This document shows positions 59,313 to 59,651 of a stretch of 59,651 nucleotides of DNA, in pieces. Each line of letters starts with the position of its first letter. Within the stretch, counting starts at the first letter, position 1. Position numbers and translations under genes: made by a program. This DNA is from Candidatus Sulfotelmatobacter sp. (GTDB lineage Bacteria; Acidobacteriota; Terriglobia; Terriglobales; Acidobacteriaceae), in contig JAOAPI010000148.1 in NCBI GenBank assembly GCA_025462865.1, forward strand, positions 1-59,651. The letters run 5' to 3'. The notes under the pieces were generated by a model. It had not been told where the DNA came from, did not search any database, and saw only the letters and a list, made by a program, of their open reading frames with translations.

Positions 59313-59651
59313 ATGCCCATCCGTTGGGACAAATTTACCGTAAAAGCCCAGGAAGCGGTCCAGCGCGCAAACGAACTGGCTTCAGAGCACGGCAATCCAG
59401 AGCTGCTGCCGATGCACTTGCTGGCTGCCCTTCTTGAAGACAAAGAAGGGATCGTTTCGCCCGTGCTTGAAAAAATCGGCATCGGCCCGCAAGCGGTTCT
59501 CAGCGATCTCTATCGCGAAATCGAAAAGCTTCCCAAGGTTTCAGGTGAGGCCACGCAAGCCGCGCTGTCGAGTGCTGTCAACAAACTCCTCGAACAGGCC
59601 TTCAAAGAGGCCTCAAACTTCAAGGACGAGTACGTCTCCACCGAGCACCTG
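59313..59651 (+). CDS. clpB: ATP-dependent chaperone ClpB (N-terminal part, truncated by window end)
   Basis: First 113 codons of the Hsp100 disaggregase. MPIRWDKFTVKAQEAVQRAN and GNPELLPMHLLAALLEDKEG match the ClpB N domain; the second Clp repeat begins near SNFKDEYVSTEHL. GGAG lies 6 nt before ATG 59313. The AAA modules are beyond the right edge. Confidence 0.95.
   Translation, partial: MPIRWDKFTVKAQEAVQRANELASEHGNPELLPMHLLAALLEDKEGIVSPVLEKIGIGPQAVLSDLYREIEKLPKVSGEATQAALSSAVNKLLEQAFKEASNFKDEYVSTEHL

Overview
The window reads as chromosomal DNA of an Acidobacteriota (Terriglobia/Koribacter-like) bacterium. This is inferred from gene content and style: moderately GC-rich, Gram-negative (lpxC), secreted M38 amidohydrolases and S9 peptidases, GloVer and IPT/TIG repeat proteins, and gaps full of short palindromic repeats. 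No rRNA gene, transposase, phage gene or CRISPR array was seen.

Left part (1-11.7 kb, minus strand): the ancestral tRNA-tuf-rpoB transcription unit. In transcription order it is tRNA-Thr(TGT), tRNA-Tyr(GTA), a 57-aa membrane ORF, tRNA-Thr(GGT), tRNA-Gly(TCC), a 114-aa unknown protein, tuf, rpmG, tRNA-Trp(CCA), secE, nusG, rplK, rplA, rplJ, rplL and rpoB. rpoC presumably lies beyond the left edge. The order is close to the E. coli thrU-tyrU-glyT-thrT-tufB-secE-nusG-rplKAJL-rpoBC cluster. The gaps carry three families of repeats, and RpoB carries an eight-cysteine insertion near its N terminus that looks like two zinc ribbons.

Middle (11.7-35.7 kb): a cupin protein; a ccdA / TlpA-type thioredoxin / free-standing DsbD-alpha trio that looks like a split DsbD; a cNMP-like/DUF1003 membrane protein; a secreted amidohydrolase; tRNA-Asp followed by a run of hairpins; glnS; a B12-binding radical SAM protein; a zinc alcohol dehydrogenase; gltX with an apparent repeat-derived insertion; a large 7TM-GAF-GGDEF-HD-GYP protein; an SDR; lpxC; a receiver-like/PilZ protein; folK; a Cys-rich TTG-start protein; an HU-family protein with a strong terminator; and a Gfo/Idh/MocA oxidoreductase.

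Right part (35.7-59.7 kb): two more secreted amidohydrolases, DoxX, a CBS-pair protein, RidA, rsmD, an M50 site-2 protease with CBS domains, serA next to a class V aminotransferase (a likely serine-pathway pair) whose start codon lies inside a long nested hairpin, YqeY, rsmI, a GloVer-repeat protein, a sparse stretch of small proteins (50-53 kb), FmdB, an S9 peptidase, a coiled-coil zinc-ribbon protein, an RlmI-type methyltransferase, and an hsp20-clpB heat-shock pair. The hsp20 promoter overlaps a perfect 20-nt palindrome. clpB runs off the right edge.

Most genes are housekeeping. The most unusual signals are the RpoB zinc-ribbon insertion, the repeat inserted in frame in gltX, the split DsbD system, and several unassigned RNA or operator structures.
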